From Melaminivora suipulveris (GTDB lineage Bacteria; Pseudomonadota; Gammaproteobacteria; Burkholderiales; Burkholderiaceae_C), in assembly GCF_003008575.1 (NCBI RefSeq), contig NZ_CP027667.1, positions 872,501-936,500 of the forward strand: a stretch of 64,000 nt of DNA, read 5' to 3'. The notes under the pieces are model-generated. The model did no database searches. It was not told where the DNA came from and saw only the letters and a list, made by a program, of their open reading frames with translations. Numbering within the stretch: position 1 is the first letter of the stretch; each line of letters opens with the position of its first letter. Shown here one piece after another: positions 23,954-33,812 of this stretch. Made by a program: the position numbers and the translations under genes.

Positions 23954-24742
23954 TCAGCTCGCCGATTCGGCGCTGTCGCCTGGCGCCTTGGTGTGGCGGA
24001 TGAACAGCTGCGCCGCCCAGATGCCCAGCTCGTACAGCAGGCACATGGGAATCGCCAGCGCCAGCTGCGAGACCACGTCCGGCGGCGTGACGATGGCCGA
24101 GACGATGAAGGCGCCGACGACGAAGTAGCCCCGCGCGCTTTTGAGCTTTTCCACGCTCACCACCCCCATGCGCGCCAGCACCACCACGGCGATCGGCACC
24201 TCGAAGGCCAGGCCGAAAGCCAGGAACATGGTCATGACGAAGCCCAGGTAGGCCTCGATGTCCGGCGCGGCGGTGATGCTCTTGGGCGCGAAGCTCTGGA
24301 TGAACGAGAACACCTGGCCGAAGACGAAGAAATAGCAAAACGCCACGCCCGTGAAGAACAGCAGCGTGCTGGACACGACCAGCGGCAGCATCAGGCGCTT
24401 CTCGTGCGAATACAGCCCCGGCGCGACGAAGGCCCAGACCTGGTACAGCACGAAGGGCAGCGCGATCAGGAAGGCCGACAACAGCAGGATCTTCAGCGGC
24501 ACCATGAACGGCGAGATGACCGAGGTGGCGATCATGGTCGCGCCCTGCGGCAGGTGCGACACCAGCGGCGCCGCCAGCAGGTCGTACAGCTGCCCCGGCC
24601 CGGGCCAGAAAAACAGCGCCGCGGCGGCGATGCCCACGGCGATGAGCGCGCGCACCAGCCGGTCGCGCAGCTCCATCAGGTGCTCGACAAAGGGCTGCTC
24701 GGTGCCGGCAAGCTCGTCTTCTGGTTTCGATTGTTCAGACAT
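23954..24742 (-). CDS. tatC: Sec-independent protein translocase TatC
   Basis: TatC is the receptor for twin-arginine signal peptides and the core of the Tat translocon, which exports folded proteins such as the Rieske subunit in this window. The 262-residue protein has six membrane spans and the family signatures FVEHLMELRDRLVRAL near the N-terminus and AFGLAFEVPIAVV in the fourth helix. I chose the start MSEQSKPED at 24742. It is the third gene of tatA-tatB-tatC; 76 bp separate it from tatB. Confidence 0.96.
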   Translation of the reverse strand: MSEQSKPEDELAGTEQPFVEHLMELRDRLVRALIAVGIAAAALFFWPGPGQLYDLLAAPLVSHLPQGATMIATSVISPFMVPLKILLLSAFLIALPFVLYQVWAFVAPGLYSHEKRLMLPLVVSSTLLFFTGVAFCYFFVFGQVFSFIQSFAPKSITAAPDIEAYLGFVMTMFLAFGLAFEVPIAVVVLARMGVVSVEKLKSARGYFVVGAFIVSAIVTPPDVVSQLALAIPMCLLYELGIWAAQLFIRHTKAPGDSAESAS

Positions 24743-24818
24743 GGCAATGAAGGGCGGCGCGCCGCCCCGGGGGCGTCGCCGCACCGGCCGCCATCAGGCG
24801 CGCTGCCGGTGCAAAGGT

Positions 24819-25310
24819 TTAATGGGACTTGCGCGGACGAAAGCGTGCCACGCGCGCCGCACCCGACTGCACGTGCGTGCGCACGCCGGCGCGTGCCTTG
24901 TACCAGCGCGGCACGGCGCCACGCTTGAGGCGCCAGTTCTTGCCCGGGTGGCGGTAGCTGGGAATCACGCCGCCACCGTCCAGCGACGAGACCGAAGCGG
25001 CACCGGAGCCGTCCGCGGAGGAATCCAGGCCCGAGACGGCCTGGTTCCAGTCCTGCTCGAAGCTGCCGGCTTCGGTGCGGATGGTGTTTTCGACGTCGCG
25101 CGCGGCGCTTTCGACGCCTTCCTTCATCTTGCGCAGCTCGTCGAGCTCCATCGAGCGGTTGACCTCGGCCTTCACATCGGCCACGTAGCGCTGCGCCTTG
25201 CCCAGCAGCGTGCCGACGGTGCGCGCCACGCGCGGCAGCTTCTCCGGGCCGATGACGACCAGTGCGACGGCGCCGATCAGCGCCATCTTGGACAGGCCGA
25301 TGTCGATCAT
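24819..25310 (-). CDS. tatB: Sec-independent protein translocase TatB
   Basis: TatB works with TatC in signal-peptide recognition. The 163-residue protein has the diagnostic N-terminal membrane helix ([20 protein letters not shown]), the hinge GPEKLPR, and an amphipathic helix, followed by an acidic coiled region. The C-terminal 45 residues become basic ([10 protein letters not shown]), a feature of comamonad TatB proteins whose role is unclear. It lies 27 bp after tatA. Confidence 0.95.
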   Translation of the reverse strand: MIDIGLSKMALIGAVALVVIGPEKLPRVARTVGTLLGKAQRYVADVKAEVNRSMELDELRKMKEGVESAARDVENTIRTEAGSFEQDWNQAVSGLDSSADGSGAASVSSLDGGGVIPSYRHPGKNWRLKRGAVPRWYKARAGVRTHVQSGAARVARFRPRKSH

Positions 25311-25337
25311 GGACTCAAGGGGCGGATGTCAGCCACC

Positions 25338-25586
25338 TCAGCTCTTGCGCCGGGCTTCGACGTCGATGGTGCTGCGGTCGGCGGCCGCAGGCGTGCTGCC
25401 AGCCACCTGGCCCACCGGCGGCTGGGCCGCCGCGTCGGCCTCGGCCGTGCCATCGCGCACGCCGTCCTTGAAGCCCTTGACGGCGCCGCCCAGGTCGGAG
25501 CCGATGTTCTTCAGTTTCTTGGTGCCGAACACCAGCACCACGATCAGCAGCACCACCAGCCAGTGCCAGAGGGAAAACGTACCCAT
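25338..25586 (-). CDS. tatA: Sec-independent protein translocase TatA
   Basis: TatA oligomers form the size-adjustable pathway for folded proteins. The 82-residue product has the short N-terminal helix ([14 protein letters not shown]), the conserved FGTKKL hinge and the amphipathic helix [17 protein letters not shown]. The C-terminus is a flexible acidic tail. It is the first gene of the tat operon and lies 68 bp downstream of a HIT-family gene on the same strand, continuous with the histidine cluster. Confidence 0.96.
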   Translation of the reverse strand: MGTFSLWHWLVVLLIVVLVFGTKKLKNIGSDLGGAVKGFKDGVRDGTAEADAAAQPPVGQVAGSTPAAADRSTIDVEARRKS

Positions 25587-25654
25587 GAAAATCTCCTAAG
25601 AATGCGCCCGGATTCTAGACGGCGGGCCCGCCCGGCATACCCATAACCCCGCCA

Positions 25655-26017
25655 TCACCCTTTCTTCCAGGGGCGCGGGCCGCCGACCACGTGCAGGTGC
25701 AGGTGGTGAATCTCCTGTCCGCCCTCCTCGCCAGTGTTGATGACGAGGCGAAAGCCGCCCTCGGGGTATGGGTTGCAGCCCTCCTGCGCCGCCAGCTTCG
25801 GGGCCAGCGTCAGCATGTGGCCCAGCAGGCCGGCGTGCTCGGGCGTGACGGCGGCCATGGACGGAATGTGCTGCTTGGGGATGAGCAGAAAGTGCACCGG
25901 CGCCCAGGGGCTGATGTCGTGGAAGGCGAAGACCTGCTCGTCCTCGTAGACCTTTTTGGACGGGATCTGGCCGGCGGCGATCTTGCAAAACAGGCAGTCG
26001 GGGTCGTGATGCGTCAT
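25655..26017 (-). CDS. HIT-family nucleotide hydrolase (HinT-like)
   Basis: A 120-residue purine nucleoside phosphoramidase-like protein of the histidine-triad family. The HIT motif HLHLHVVGG is intact near residues 105-113 and the N-terminal zinc-like CLFCKIAAGQIPSKKVYED is present, as in HinT. Physiological substrates are uncertain. It sits between the DUF4870 membrane gene and tatA, an order conserved behind hisIE in Burkholderiales. Confidence 0.92.
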   Translation of the reverse strand: MTHHDPDCLFCKIAAGQIPSKKVYEDEQVFAFHDISPWAPVHFLLIPKQHIPSMAAVTPEHAGLLGHMLTLAPKLAAQEGCNPYPEGGFRLVINTGEEGGQEIHHLHLHVVGGPRPWKKG

Positions 26018-26047
26018 GTCGGTGGAAAAGGAAATCGCGCGCGGCGC

Positions 26048-26434
26048 TCAGGGCCGGATGGCCTGGTTCTTGTTCATGGCGACCATGCCCAGCACGATGC
26101 GGTACAGGAACCAGATGGAGATCAGGCCCCAGGCGATCCAGCCGGGGAAGAAAAACAGCAGCCACAGCGGCAGCGTCAGCACGTACAGCACGCCGGCCCA
26201 GATCACCGTGCGGATGCGCCAGGAGAAGTGGCTGGCCTGCCAGGTGCCCTCGGCGTCGCTCTTCTTGACCAGGTCGATGATCAAGGCCACCACCAGCAGC
26301 GCCGCGCCCGGCTGCGTGCCCGGCAGCACCGCGCCCAGGGCGACGATCAGGTGCAGCACGTAGCTGACCCAGCCGATGGCCTTGAGCGAATGGGCGCGCT
26401 GGTCGGGCTCGATGTCGATGATGTCCTGGTTCAT
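26048..26434 (-). CDS. DUF4870-family membrane protein
   Basis: A 128-residue inner-membrane protein with three predicted spans (about 22-55, 75-100 and a shorter C-terminal one ending [14 protein letters not shown]). The opening [20 protein letters not shown] is typical of the family. Its function is unknown. Its start overlaps the hisE stop by 4 bp, so it belongs to the histidine transcript even though no link with histidine synthesis is known. Confidence 0.85.
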   Translation of the reverse strand: MNQDIIDIEPDQRAHSLKAIGWVSYVLHLIVALGAVLPGTQPGAALLVVALIIDLVKKSDAEGTWQASHFSWRIRTVIWAGVLYVLTLPLWLLFFFPGWIAWGLISIWFLYRIVLGMVAMNKNQAIRP

Positions 26435-26814
26435 GGGGCGCGTCCTTTCGACTCTTCGCTGTCACGGTCCTGCGCGCGGCGCAGGGCTTTTTCCTCGATG
26501 CCGCTGGTGCCTTCGCGGCGCTCCAGCTCGGCGATCACGTCCGCCGGCGCCAGATCAAAGTGCGCCAGCGCCACCATGGTATGAAACCACAGGTCGGCCA
26601 CCTCATAAACCAGCGCGGCCGAATCACCGCCGTGCTGCGCGTCCTTGGCGGCCATGACCACCTCGGTGGCTTCCTCGCCGATCTTCTTCAGGAACGCGTC
26701 GGGCCCCTTGTGCAGCAGGCGCGCCACGTAGCTGGCGCCGGCGTCGCCGCCGTTGGCGGGCTTGCGGCTTTCGATGATGGCGGCCAGGCGGGCCAGGGAA
26801 TCGTTGCTGGACAT
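26431..26814 (-). CDS. hisE: Phosphoribosyl-ATP pyrophosphatase
   Basis: HisE hydrolyses PR-ATP to PR-AMP, the second step of histidine synthesis. The 127-residue all-alpha MazG-like protein shows the metal-binding motif [16 protein letters not shown] (EExxE) and the distal [13 protein letters not shown]. The C-terminal 25 residues are charged and poorly conserved. It lies 7 bp after hisI and overlaps the DUF4870 gene. Confidence 0.95.
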   Translation of the reverse strand: MSSNDSLARLAAIIESRKPANGGDAGASYVARLLHKGPDAFLKKIGEEATEVVMAAKDAQHGGDSAALVYEVADLWFHTMVALAHFDLAPADVIAELERREGTSGIEEKALRRAQDRDSEESKGRAP

Positions 26815-26821
26815 GAAAGAC

Positions 26822-27229
26822 TCAGTTGTAGATGGAAGCCGGGTCTTTCAAGACCGGATCGCGCGCGCGCCACTGGCCATCTTGCAACACGCTGAAAAAA
26901 CAGCTGTGCCGCCCGGTGTGGCAGGCTATTGCCGGCTCGTGGCCCTGCTGCGTCACGCGCAGCAGCACCACGTCGGCGTCGCAGTCCAGGCGGATCTCGT
27001 GCACCGTCTGCACGTGGCCCGATTCCTCACCCTTGAACCACAGCTTGCCGCGCGAGCGGCTGAAGTACACGGCGCGGCCCAGCGTGGCGGTCTTCTCCAG
27101 CGCCTCGCGGTTCATCCAGGCCAGCATCAGCACGTCGCCGCTGCCGGCTTCCTGGGCGATGGCGGGCACCAGCCCCTGCGCGTCCCAGCGCACCTGGTCC
27201 AGCCAGTTTTGGGAAGGTTCAGCGGGCAT
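26822..27229 (-). CDS. hisI: Phosphoribosyl-AMP cyclohydrolase
   Basis: HisI opens the purine ring of PR-AMP (third step). The 135-residue protein has the typical [29 protein letters not shown] and the zinc ligands in [10 protein letters not shown] and [11 protein letters not shown] chose the ATG at 27229 ([10 protein letters not shown]); a TTG at 27247 in the same frame is inside a dispersed repeat and has no ribosome-binding site. HisI and HisE are separate genes here, as usual in betaproteobacteria. Confidence 0.95.
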   Translation of the reverse strand: MPAEPSQNWLDQVRWDAQGLVPAIAQEAGSGDVLMLAWMNREALEKTATLGRAVYFSRSRGKLWFKGEESGHVQTVHEIRLDCDADVVLLRVTQQGHEPAIACHTGRHSCFFSVLQDGQWRARDPVLKDPASIYN

Positions 27230-27240
27230 GGCGTGGTTCA

Positions 27241-27294
27241 CTATCAAATTGGTAGCTTATGGCGCTTGATTCACGCCGACTCAAGGCACTTTTC
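27241..27294 (-). repeat. Dispersed intergenic repeat, copy 4
   Basis: Minus strand reads AAAAGTGCCTTGAGTCGGCG, then TGAATCAAGCGCCATAAG and CTACCAATTTGATAG. It fills the hisF-hisI gap. Confidence 0.8.
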
Positions 27295-27303
27295 ATTCAA
27301 ATT

Positions 27304-28083
27304 TCACAGCCGCACGGCGATGCCGCGCGAGCGCAGGTGCTCCTTGGCCTGGCGCACGGTGAACTCGCCGTAGTGAAAGATGCTGGCGGCCAGCACCGCG
27401 TCGGCGCCGCCGATGCTCACGCCATCGGCCAGGTGCTCCAGGCTGCCCACGCCGCCCGAGGCGATGACGGGCACGCTCACCGCGTCGCTCACCGCACGTG
27501 TCAGCTGCAGGTCGAATCCGCTCTTGGTGCCGTCGCGGTCCATGCTGGTCAGCAAGATCTCGCCGGCGCCGCGCCGCGCCATCTCGGCGGCCCATTGCAC
27601 GGCGTCCATGCCGGTGTTCTTGCGCCCGCCGTGGCTGTAGACGTCCCAGCCCTCGCCGCGCTCGGCCACCTCCTGGCCCTGGCGCCGCTTGGCGTCGATG
27701 GCTACGACGATGCACTGTGCGCCGTACTTGGCCGAGGCGGCGTCGATGACTTCGGGCGTTTGAATAGCGGCCGAGTTGAAGCTGACCTTGTCGGCCCCGG
27801 CGTTCAGCAGCCGGCGCACATCGGCCACCGTGCGCACGCCGCCGCCCACGGTGAGCGGAATGAAAACCTGGCTGGCCACGGCCTCGATGATGGGCAGGAT
27901 CAGGTCGCGCCCGTCGCTGGTGGCCGTTATGTCCAGGAAGGTGAGCTCGTCGGCGCCCTGCTCGTTGTAGCGCGCTGCGATCTCCACCGGATCGCCGGCG
28001 TCGCGCAGTTCGACGAAGTTGACGCCCTTGACGACGCGTCCGCCGGTCACGTCCAGGCAGGGGATGATGCGTTTGGCCAGCAT
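27304..28083 (-). CDS. hisF: Imidazole glycerol phosphate synthase, cyclase subunit
   Basis: HisF, a (beta/alpha)8 barrel, joins ammonia from HisH with PRFAR to form imidazole glycerol phosphate and AICAR. The 259-residue product begins [20 protein letters not shown] with catalytic Asp11, and has the second catalytic Asp in VVAIDAKR and the phosphate-binding loops GGGVRT and SGGVGS. It is 85 bp downstream of hisA, with a terminator-like hairpin between them. Confidence 0.97.
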   Translation of the reverse strand: MLAKRIIPCLDVTGGRVVKGVNFVELRDAGDPVEIAARYNEQGADELTFLDITATSDGRDLILPIIEAVASQVFIPLTVGGGVRTVADVRRLLNAGADKVSFNSAAIQTPEVIDAASAKYGAQCIVVAIDAKRRQGQEVAERGEGWDVYSHGGRKNTGMDAVQWAAEMARRGAGEILLTSMDRDGTKSGFDLQLTRAVSDAVSVPVIASGGVGSLEHLADGVSIGGADAVLAASIFHYGEFTVRQAKEHLRSRGIAVRL

Positions 28084-28107
28084 GGCAGGCAGCCTTGAAT
28101 GGAGTGG

Positions 28108-28138
28108 ATAAAAAAGTGCCCGGCCGTCCGGGCCGGGC
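28108..28138 (-). terminator. Terminator-like hairpin between hisA and hisF
   Basis: On the minus strand GCCCGGCC pairs perfectly with GGCCGGGC across CGGAC, followed by AC and TTTTTT. It has the form of an intrinsic terminator, yet lies inside the histidine operon. Confidence 0.7.
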
Positions 28139-28168
28139 TGTGTAGCAAGGCTCTAGCGCCGAAGCCTG

Positions 28169-28909
28169 TCAGGCCGTCAGCTCGTCGGCGCGCTCTTGCG
28201 CGGCGGCAAAGTCCAGGTCGCCCGAATAGATCGCACGGCCGCAGATCACGCCTTCGACGCCCTCGCTCTCGACCTCGCACAGGCGATCGATGTCCTCCAT
28301 GCCAGCCAGGCCGCCCGAGGCGATGACGGGAATCGACAGCGACTGCGCCAGCCGCACGGTGGCCTCGATGTTGATGCCTGAGAGCATGCCGTCGCGGCCG
28401 ATGTCGGTGTAGATGATGGACTCGACGCCCCAGTCCTGGAATTTGCGCGCCAGATCGACCACCTCGTGGCCGGTGAGCTTGCTCCAGCCGTCGGTGGCCA
28501 CCTTGCCGTCCTTGGCGTCCAGGCCGACGATGATGTGGCCGGCGAAGGCGCTGCAGGCGTCTTTCAGGAACCCTGGGTTCTTCACCGCGGCGGTGCCGAT
28601 GATGACGTAGGACAGGCCGGCGTCGATGTAGCGCTCGATGGTGTCCAGATCGCGGATGCCGCCGCCCAGCTGCACCGGGATGTCGCTGCCGACCTCGGCC
28701 AGGATGGACTTGATCGCCGCGCGGTTCTTGGGCTGGCCGGCAAACGCCCCGTTCAGGTCGACCAGGTGCAGGCGCCGCGCGCCGGCCTCCAGCCAGCGCC
28801 GAGCCATGGCGGCGGGGTCTTCGCCGAACGTGGTCGATTGGTCCATGTCACCTTGCTTGAGGCGAACGCAGTGGCCGTCCTTGAGGTCGATGGCGGGGAT
28901 GAGCAGCAT
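28169..28909 (-). CDS. hisA: ProFAR isomerase
   Basis: HisA performs the Amadori rearrangement of ProFAR to PRFAR. The 246-residue barrel protein starts [20 protein letters not shown] with Asp8 as the catalytic base; the second Asp is in [10 protein letters not shown], and phosphate loops QLGGGIRD and ASGGLAG are present. It lies between hisH and hisF, each flanked by terminator-like hairpins. Confidence 0.97.
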   Translation of the reverse strand: MLLIPAIDLKDGHCVRLKQGDMDQSTTFGEDPAAMARRWLEAGARRLHLVDLNGAFAGQPKNRAAIKSILAEVGSDIPVQLGGGIRDLDTIERYIDAGLSYVIIGTAAVKNPGFLKDACSAFAGHIIVGLDAKDGKVATDGWSKLTGHEVVDLARKFQDWGVESIIYTDIGRDGMLSGINIEATVRLAQSLSIPVIASGGLAGMEDIDRLCEVESEGVEGVICGRAIYSGDLDFAAAQERADELTA

Positions 28910-28929
28910 GGTCGTGGTGCGCGTGGGAC

Positions 28930-28954
28930 AAAAACGCCCGGCTGGGCCGGGGCG
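28930..28954 (-). terminator. Terminator-like hairpin between hisH and hisA
   Basis: On the minus strand CGCCCCGGC pairs with GCCGGGCG (one bulged C) and is followed by TTTTTG. It sits in the 56-bp hisH-hisA gap. Confidence 0.6.
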
Positions 28955-28965
28955 GACAAAAAAGG

Positions 28966-29634
28966 TCAGGGTTTCCAGTTCAAGAAATTGCGGTAGAGCT
29001 GCAGGCCGTGGGCGGCGCTCTTTTCCGGGTGGAACTGCGTGGCAAAAATATTATCGCGCGCGATCGCCGCAGCGAACGGACCGCCATAGTCGGCCTCGCC
29101 GGCCACATCGCCGGCCTCGTCCGGACGCGCATAGAAGCTGTGCACGAAATAAAAGAAGCTGTCCTCGGGCACCCCGGCCCACAGCGGATGGGCGCGCGCG
29201 GCGTGGCGCGCCTGGCGCACGCGATTCCAGCCCATCTGCGGCACCTTGTAGCGGCTGCCGTCGGCCTGTGTGCGGCCGGCCAGGTCGAACTTCAGCACCC
29301 GGCCCGGGATCAGGCCCAGGCCCGGCGTCGACCCTTCAGCGCTGTGGTCCAGCAGCATCTGCATGCCCACGCACACGCCAAACAGCGGCCGGCTGCGCGC
29401 GGCCTGCAGCACCGGCTCCAGCAGGCCGCTGGCGCGCAGCTCGGCCATGCAGTCGGGCATGGCGCCCTGCCCCGGCAGCACTAGCCGGTCGGCCGCGGCC
29501 ACTTCTTCGGGGCGCGAGGTGATGCGCACCTGGCAGTCCAGACCCTGGGCCGCCGCCTGCACGGCCTGCGCCACCGAGCGCAGATTGCCCATGCCGTAAT
29601 CGACCACGGCGACGGTGTTTGCTTCTGTTTTCAT
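28966..29634 (-). CDS. hisH: Imidazole glycerol phosphate synthase, glutaminase subunit
   Basis: HisH releases ammonia from glutamine and feeds it to HisF. The 222-residue class I amidotransferase has the nucleophile Cys88 in [10 protein letters not shown] and the His202/Glu204 pair in FHPEKS; the oxyanion segment [11 protein letters not shown] is typical. The start ATG at 29634 lies in the end of a dispersed repeat, whose AGCTATGAAAAC provides the codon; no conventional Shine-Dalgarno is obvious there. Confidence 0.95.
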   Translation of the reverse strand: MKTEANTVAVVDYGMGNLRSVAQAVQAAAQGLDCQVRITSRPEEVAAADRLVLPGQGAMPDCMAELRASGLLEPVLQAARSRPLFGVCVGMQMLLDHSAEGSTPGLGLIPGRVLKFDLAGRTQADGSRYKVPQMGWNRVRQARHAARAHPLWAGVPEDSFFYFVHSFYARPDEAGDVAGEADYGGPFAAAIARDNIFATQFHPEKSAAHGLQLYRNFLNWKP

Positions 29635-29677
29635 AGCTGCTGACGCAGTCCGGACACCGACTGAAGGCCTTTTTTTA
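29630..29677 (-). repeat. Dispersed intergenic repeat, copy 5 (carries the hisH start codon)
   Basis: Minus strand reads AAAAAAAGGCCTTCAGTCGG, then a diverged middle and CAGCAGCTATGAAA. It fills the hisB-hisH gap and runs into the hisH coding region. Confidence 0.65.
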
Positions 29678-29685
29678 CTGCAATC

Positions 29686-30321
29686 TCAGAGCGCACCCTT
29701 GGTCGACGGAATGGTGCCGGCCATGCGCGGGTCGCGCTCCAGCGCGGCGCGCAGCGCACGGGCGAAGGCCTTGAACACCGTCTCGCACTGGTGGTGGGCG
29801 TTGATGCCCTTCAGGTTGTCGATGTGCAGCGTGGCCTGCGCGTGGTTGGCAAAGCCCTGGAAAAATTCGTAGGTCAGCTGCGTGTCGAAGCCGCCGATGC
29901 TCGCCGCGGTGAACGGGATGTGCAGGTGCAGGCCCGGCCGGCCGGAGAAATCAATCACCACGCGCGACAGGGCTTCGTCCAGCGGCACGTAGGCGTGGCC
30001 ATAGCGGCTGATGCCCTTCTTGTCGCCCAGGGCGCGCGCAAAGGCCTGGCCCAGGGTGATGCCGACGTCCTCGACCGTGTGGTGGCCGTCGATGTGCAGG
30101 TCGCCCTCGCACTCGACATCCAGGTCGATCAGGCCGTGGCGCGCGATCTGCTCGAGCATGTGGTCGAAAAAGCCGATGCCGGTGGCCAGGCGCGACTGGC
30201 CGGAGCCGTCCAGATTGATGCGCACGCGGATGCGCGTCTCGGCGGTGCTGCGCGCCACCTCGGCGGTGCGCTCGGCAAGCAGGTCGGGGGAGGCGGAGGG
30301 AACGAGTGCGGAAGAAGTCAT
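29686..30321 (-). CDS. hisB: Imidazoleglycerol-phosphate dehydratase
   Basis: HisB dehydrates imidazole glycerol phosphate to imidazole acetol phosphate. This monofunctional form is 211 residues with the manganese-binding repeats [11 protein letters not shown] and [12 protein letters not shown] and the [11 protein letters not shown] stretch. The start at 30321 overlaps the hisC stop by 4 bp (ATGA). The first 20 residues ([13 protein letters not shown]) are a variable extension. Confidence 0.96.
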   Translation of the reverse strand: MTSSALVPSASPDLLAERTAEVARSTAETRIRVRINLDGSGQSRLATGIGFFDHMLEQIARHGLIDLDVECEGDLHIDGHHTVEDVGITLGQAFARALGDKKGISRYGHAYVPLDEALSRVVIDFSGRPGLHLHIPFTAASIGGFDTQLTYEFFQGFANHAQATLHIDNLKGINAHHQCETVFKAFARALRAALERDPRMAGTIPSTKGAL

Positions 30322-31439
30322 AGCGAAGCCTCGAGCGCTGCCAGCATCTGGTCGTTGTCCGGGGCGCTGCCTACGGTCAGGCGCAGGCAGTTGGCCAGCA
30401 GCGGGTGCATTGTAGAAACGTTCTTGACAAGGACTTTGCGCGTGCGCATGCCCTCGAAAGTGCGTGCCGCATCGGGCACGCGGACCAGCACCATGTTGGC
30501 CTGGCTGTCCCAGGCGCGCTGCACGCCGGGCATGGCGCGCAGGCGCTCGATCAGGCGTTCGCGCTGCGTGCGCAGCTCGGCTGCCTGGGCGGCAAACACC
30601 TCGGCATGCTCCAGCGCGAACAGCGCCGCCTCGCAGTTGAGCACGCTCACGTTGTAGGGCGGGCGCACCTTGTCGAGCTCGTGCACCAGCGCGGCCGGGC
30701 CGATCAGATAGCCCAGGCGCACGCCAGCGAGGCCAAACTTGGACAGCGTGCGCATCAACAACACGTGCTGGTTGCGCTCGGGCTCGTCCCGCATGTGGGT
30801 GATCCAGGAGCGGCTGGCGAACGGCTGGTAGGCCTCGTCCATGACCACGATCCCACCCTGCGCGCCCGCGGCATCGACGATGCGCTGCACCACGGCCTCG
30901 TCCCACAGCGTAGCCGTGGGGTTGTTCGGATAGGCGATGTAGGTGATGGCCGGGCGGTGCTGCTCGATGGCAGACAGCATGGCGGCCTCATCGAGTTCGA
31001 AGTCCTCGGTGAGTGGCACGCCGACGAAGTCCAGCCCCTGCAGCTGCGCGCTCAACGGGTACATCACGAAGCCGGGCATGGGCGCCAGCATCTTCGCGCG
31101 GCCGCCTTCGCAGGGCTGGGCGCAGGCCAGGGCCAGCAGCGTGATCAGCTCGTCCGAGCCGTTGCCCAGCAGGATGGAGGCGCCCTCTGGCGCGCCGGCA
31201 TAGGCGGCCAGGGCGTCCTTCAAGTCCTGCTGGCGCGCCCCTGGGTACCGGTTCAGCGCCAGCGACCCCAGACGCTCACCCAGCGCCTGCTGCAGCTCGG
31301 GCGCCAGACTGAAGGGGTTTTCCATCGCGTCCATCTTCAGCAGGCCATCGGATGCGGCGACGGGGTAGGCGTGCATGGCGCGCACGTCGGCTCGGATGCG
31401 TTTGATGGCAGCGCTCAGTGGCGTACTCGAAATGGTCAT
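30318..31439 (-). CDS. hisC: Histidinol-phosphate aminotransferase
   Basis: A PLP fold-type I aminotransferase converting imidazole acetol phosphate to histidinol phosphate. The 373-residue protein shows [12 protein letters not shown], the [10 protein letters not shown] segment and the Schiff-base lysine in [13 protein letters not shown]. The opening [20 protein letters not shown] is typical of comamonad HisC. It is followed tightly by hisB, but upstream a NERD-domain gene separates it from hisD. Confidence 0.95.
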   Translation of the reverse strand: MTISSTPLSAAIKRIRADVRAMHAYPVAASDGLLKMDAMENPFSLAPELQQALGERLGSLALNRYPGARQQDLKDALAAYAGAPEGASILLGNGSDELITLLALACAQPCEGGRAKMLAPMPGFVMYPLSAQLQGLDFVGVPLTEDFELDEAAMLSAIEQHRPAITYIAYPNNPTATLWDEAVVQRIVDAAGAQGGIVVMDEAYQPFASRSWITHMRDEPERNQHVLLMRTLSKFGLAGVRLGYLIGPAALVHELDKVRPPYNVSVLNCEAALFALEHAEVFAAQAAELRTQRERLIERLRAMPGVQRAWDSQANMVLVRVPDAARTFEGMRTRKVLVKNVSTMHPLLANCLRLTVGSAPDNDQMLAALEASL

Positions 31440-31496
31440 GTCGCGCTTCGGTGAAACTCGTTTGGTCTGTGGAAAACTGGACAGGCGCTGCTCGCG

Positions 31497-32459
31497 TCAA
31501 ACACGTTGGAACGCTGCCTGGTGCTCGCGGCAATACTGTCCACCGCCAAACCGCCGCGGGTTGCTCCAGCAGAACTTGCCTTCCGCATAACTGATCTTGC
31601 TGCCACAAGTCGCGCACACCAGCCGTTTCGCTGGCATGGGATCGGCAGGTTCGATGGCCGCTGCCGGAGGCATGGTCACGGGGCGCGCATTCAACTGAGC
31701 GGGGTGCGCGGAGGCGGTCTGCATGGGCAGCACACGCATGTGCTCAGGCAAAGCCAGCAGATCGGCAGGGCGATGCTGGCGCGCGATCTTCTCAGCCCAC
31801 TCTCTGACGGTATCGGTGCTGCGCATGTTGAGCATCGACCCCATCACTTGCAACGTGGATACGCCGTGTTCCACGAAGTTCTCGCGCCAGCTTGCGAACT
31901 GATCTGCCTTGATCACATTGGACGTGTCGAATTTTTCCGCTGTGGGGCGCCGAATTTCGCCCCTTGGATGAATCAATACCACGTGGCGAAAGTCTGGCCG
32001 ACGCTGCGTGCGTCCGGCGATCCCCAACCGGTCCAACAGCTTCACCAGAACGTTTTCATGCCGCCGGCTTTGTTCGATCGGCGATGGAATGCCGTAAGTC
32101 TTTCCGCTACCGTACCGCACGGAAAACTCGCCAAGCTCGTTGATCGATACGCTGGCACCGAAGTTTTTCGTCTCCAGCAAGTAAAAAGTGAAGGCCCGGG
32201 CAATGATCAAGTGATCGATCTGCGCCACTTCTCCGTCCACTTCGAGGCGCAGGTCGTGGATGACTGCGTGATAGCGAGCGTCAGCGAAATGGTTGTCGAT
32301 GTAGTGCGCCGCGTCGCGCTCACCTTGGACCCCATGGCGCAGCGCCGTCAGCTCCTTGCGCGCCCAGGTGCGTTGATCAGGAGTAAGTGCTGGCGCGTCG
32401 CCCAGCGACTCCAGCAATGTGATGCGTTTGCTCTTGTCGTCAGCTTTCTTGATCAACAT
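31497..32459 (-). CDS. NERD-domain nuclease-related protein inserted in the his operon
   Basis: A 320-residue protein with a nuclease-related NERD domain (restriction-endonuclease-like fold) at about residues 40-150: GERDAAHYI, the active-site-like QIDHLIIA (D82) and ETKNFGA (E96, K98). The C-terminal 45 residues hold a topoisomerase-type zinc ribbon (CATCGSK ... CREH). Function is unknown; NERD proteins are thought to process DNA or RNA. The start at 32459 overlaps the hisD 3' end by 20 bp. AT-richer sequence and unusual codons compared with hisC and hisD indicate acquisition. It has no role in histidine synthesis that I know of. Confidence 0.85.
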   Translation of the reverse strand: MLIKKADDKSKRITLLESLGDAPALTPDQRTWARKELTALRHGVQGERDAAHYIDNHFADARYHAVIHDLRLEVDGEVAQIDHLIIARAFTFYLLETKNFGASVSINELGEFSVRYGSGKTYGIPSPIEQSRRHENVLVKLLDRLGIAGRTQRRPDFRHVVLIHPRGEIRRPTAEKFDTSNVIKADQFASWRENFVEHGVSTLQVMGSMLNMRSTDTVREWAEKIARQHRPADLLALPEHMRVLPMQTASAHPAQLNARPVTMPPAAAIEPADPMPAKRLVCATCGSKISYAEGKFCWSNPRRFGGGQYCREHQAAFQRV

Positions 32460-33801
32460 AGTGCGTCGCTGTTGCGTTGACGTTGACGTTGAGCCGCATC
32501 TCCGCCGCCCGCGCATGCGCCTGCAGGCCCTCGCCATGCGCCAGCACGCTGGCGATGCGGCCGAGCTGCTGGGCGCCCTGCTCGCTCACTTCGATGATGC
32601 TTGAGCGCTTTTGGAAGTCGTAGACGCCCAGCGGCGAGGAAAAACGCGCCGTGCCGCTGGTCGGCAGCACGTGGTTGGGGCCGGCGCAGTAGTCGCCCAG
32701 GCTCTCCGAGGTGTAAGCGCCCAGGAAGATGGCGCCGGCGTGCTTGAGCAGCGGCTCCCAGCGGTGCGGATCGCGGCTGGAGACTTCCAGGTGCTCGGGG
32801 GCGATGCGGTTGGAAAGCTGACAGGCCTCTTCCATGTCCCGCGTGTGGATCAGCGCGCCGCGGTCGGACAGGCTTTTGGCGATGATCTGCGCGCGCGGCA
32901 TCTCGGGCAGCAGGCGGTCAATCGCGGCCTGCACGGAGTCAATGTAGGCGGCATCCGGGCACAGCAGGATGGACTGGGCCAGCTCGTCGTGCTCGGCCTG
33001 GCTGAACAGATCCATTGCCACCCAGTCCGGCGGCGTCGAGCCATCGGCCAGCACCAGGATCTCGCTGGGCCCGGCGATCATGTCGATGCCCACGGTGCCG
33101 AAGACGCGCTTCTTGGCGCTGGCGACGTAGGCGTTGCCGGGGCCGGTGATCTTGTCCACCTTCGGCACGGTCTCGGTGCCGTAGGCCAGCGCGGCCACGG
33201 CCTGCGCGCCGCCGATGGTGTAGGCGCGGGTGACGCCGGCGATGTGCGCGGCGGCCAGCACCAGGGCGTTCTTGGCGCCCTGCGGCGTGGGCACGACCAT
33301 GATGATTTCGCCCACGCCCGCGACCTGCGCGGGGATGGCGTTCATCAGCACGCTGCTCGGGTACGCGGCCTTGCCGCCGGGCACGTAGACGCCCACGCGG
33401 TCCAGCGGCGTGACCTTTTGGCCCAGCAGCGTGCCGTCCTCGTCGGTATAGCTCCAGCTCTCGCCGCTGGCGCGTTTTTGCGCCTCGTGGTAGCGGCGCA
33501 CGCGCTCGGCGGCCGCCGTGAGGGCGCGCTGCTGCTCGGGCGGCAGGCTGGCGAAGGCGGCCTGCAACTCATCCGGCTGCAGGGCCAGTTGGGCCACGCT
33601 CTGCGCGTGCAGGCCGTCGAAGCGCTGGGTGTATTCCAGCAGCGCACCGTCGCCGCGTGCGCGCACGTCGGCCAGGATGTCGGCCACGCACTGCTCGATG
33701 GCCGCGTCCTGCTCGGCCGACCAGTGCAGGCGCGCCGCGAAATCGGCCTCGAAACTGGCCGAAGCCGTGGACAGTCTTGCGGGAGCAGCTACGAAATTCA
33801 T
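32440..33801 (-). CDS. hisD: Histidinol dehydrogenase
   Basis: HisD oxidises histidinol to histidine in two NAD-dependent steps using zinc. The 453-residue protein has the family signature region [15 protein letters not shown], the zinc-site SQAEHDE and the C-terminal catalytic stretch [17 protein letters not shown]. The extreme C-terminus (a triple Asn-Val run then [12 protein letters not shown]) is longer than in relatives and overlaps the NERD gene, suggesting the native 3' end was replaced at an insertion junction. Confidence 0.96.
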   Translation of the reverse strand: MNFVAAPARLSTASASFEADFAARLHWSAEQDAAIEQCVADILADVRARGDGALLEYTQRFDGLHAQSVAQLALQPDELQAAFASLPPEQQRALTAAAERVRRYHEAQKRASGESWSYTDEDGTLLGQKVTPLDRVGVYVPGGKAAYPSSVLMNAIPAQVAGVGEIIMVVPTPQGAKNALVLAAAHIAGVTRAYTIGGAQAVAALAYGTETVPKVDKITGPGNAYVASAKKRVFGTVGIDMIAGPSEILVLADGSTPPDWVAMDLFSQAEHDELAQSILLCPDAAYIDSVQAAIDRLLPEMPRAQIIAKSLSDRGALIHTRDMEEACQLSNRIAPEHLEVSSRDPHRWEPLLKHAGAIFLGAYTSESLGDYCAGPNHVLPTSGTARFSSPLGVYDFQKRSSIIEVSEQGAQQLGRIASVLAHGEGLQAHARAAEMRLNVNVNATATHYVDQES

Positions 33802-33812
33802 AGTGTCACGTT

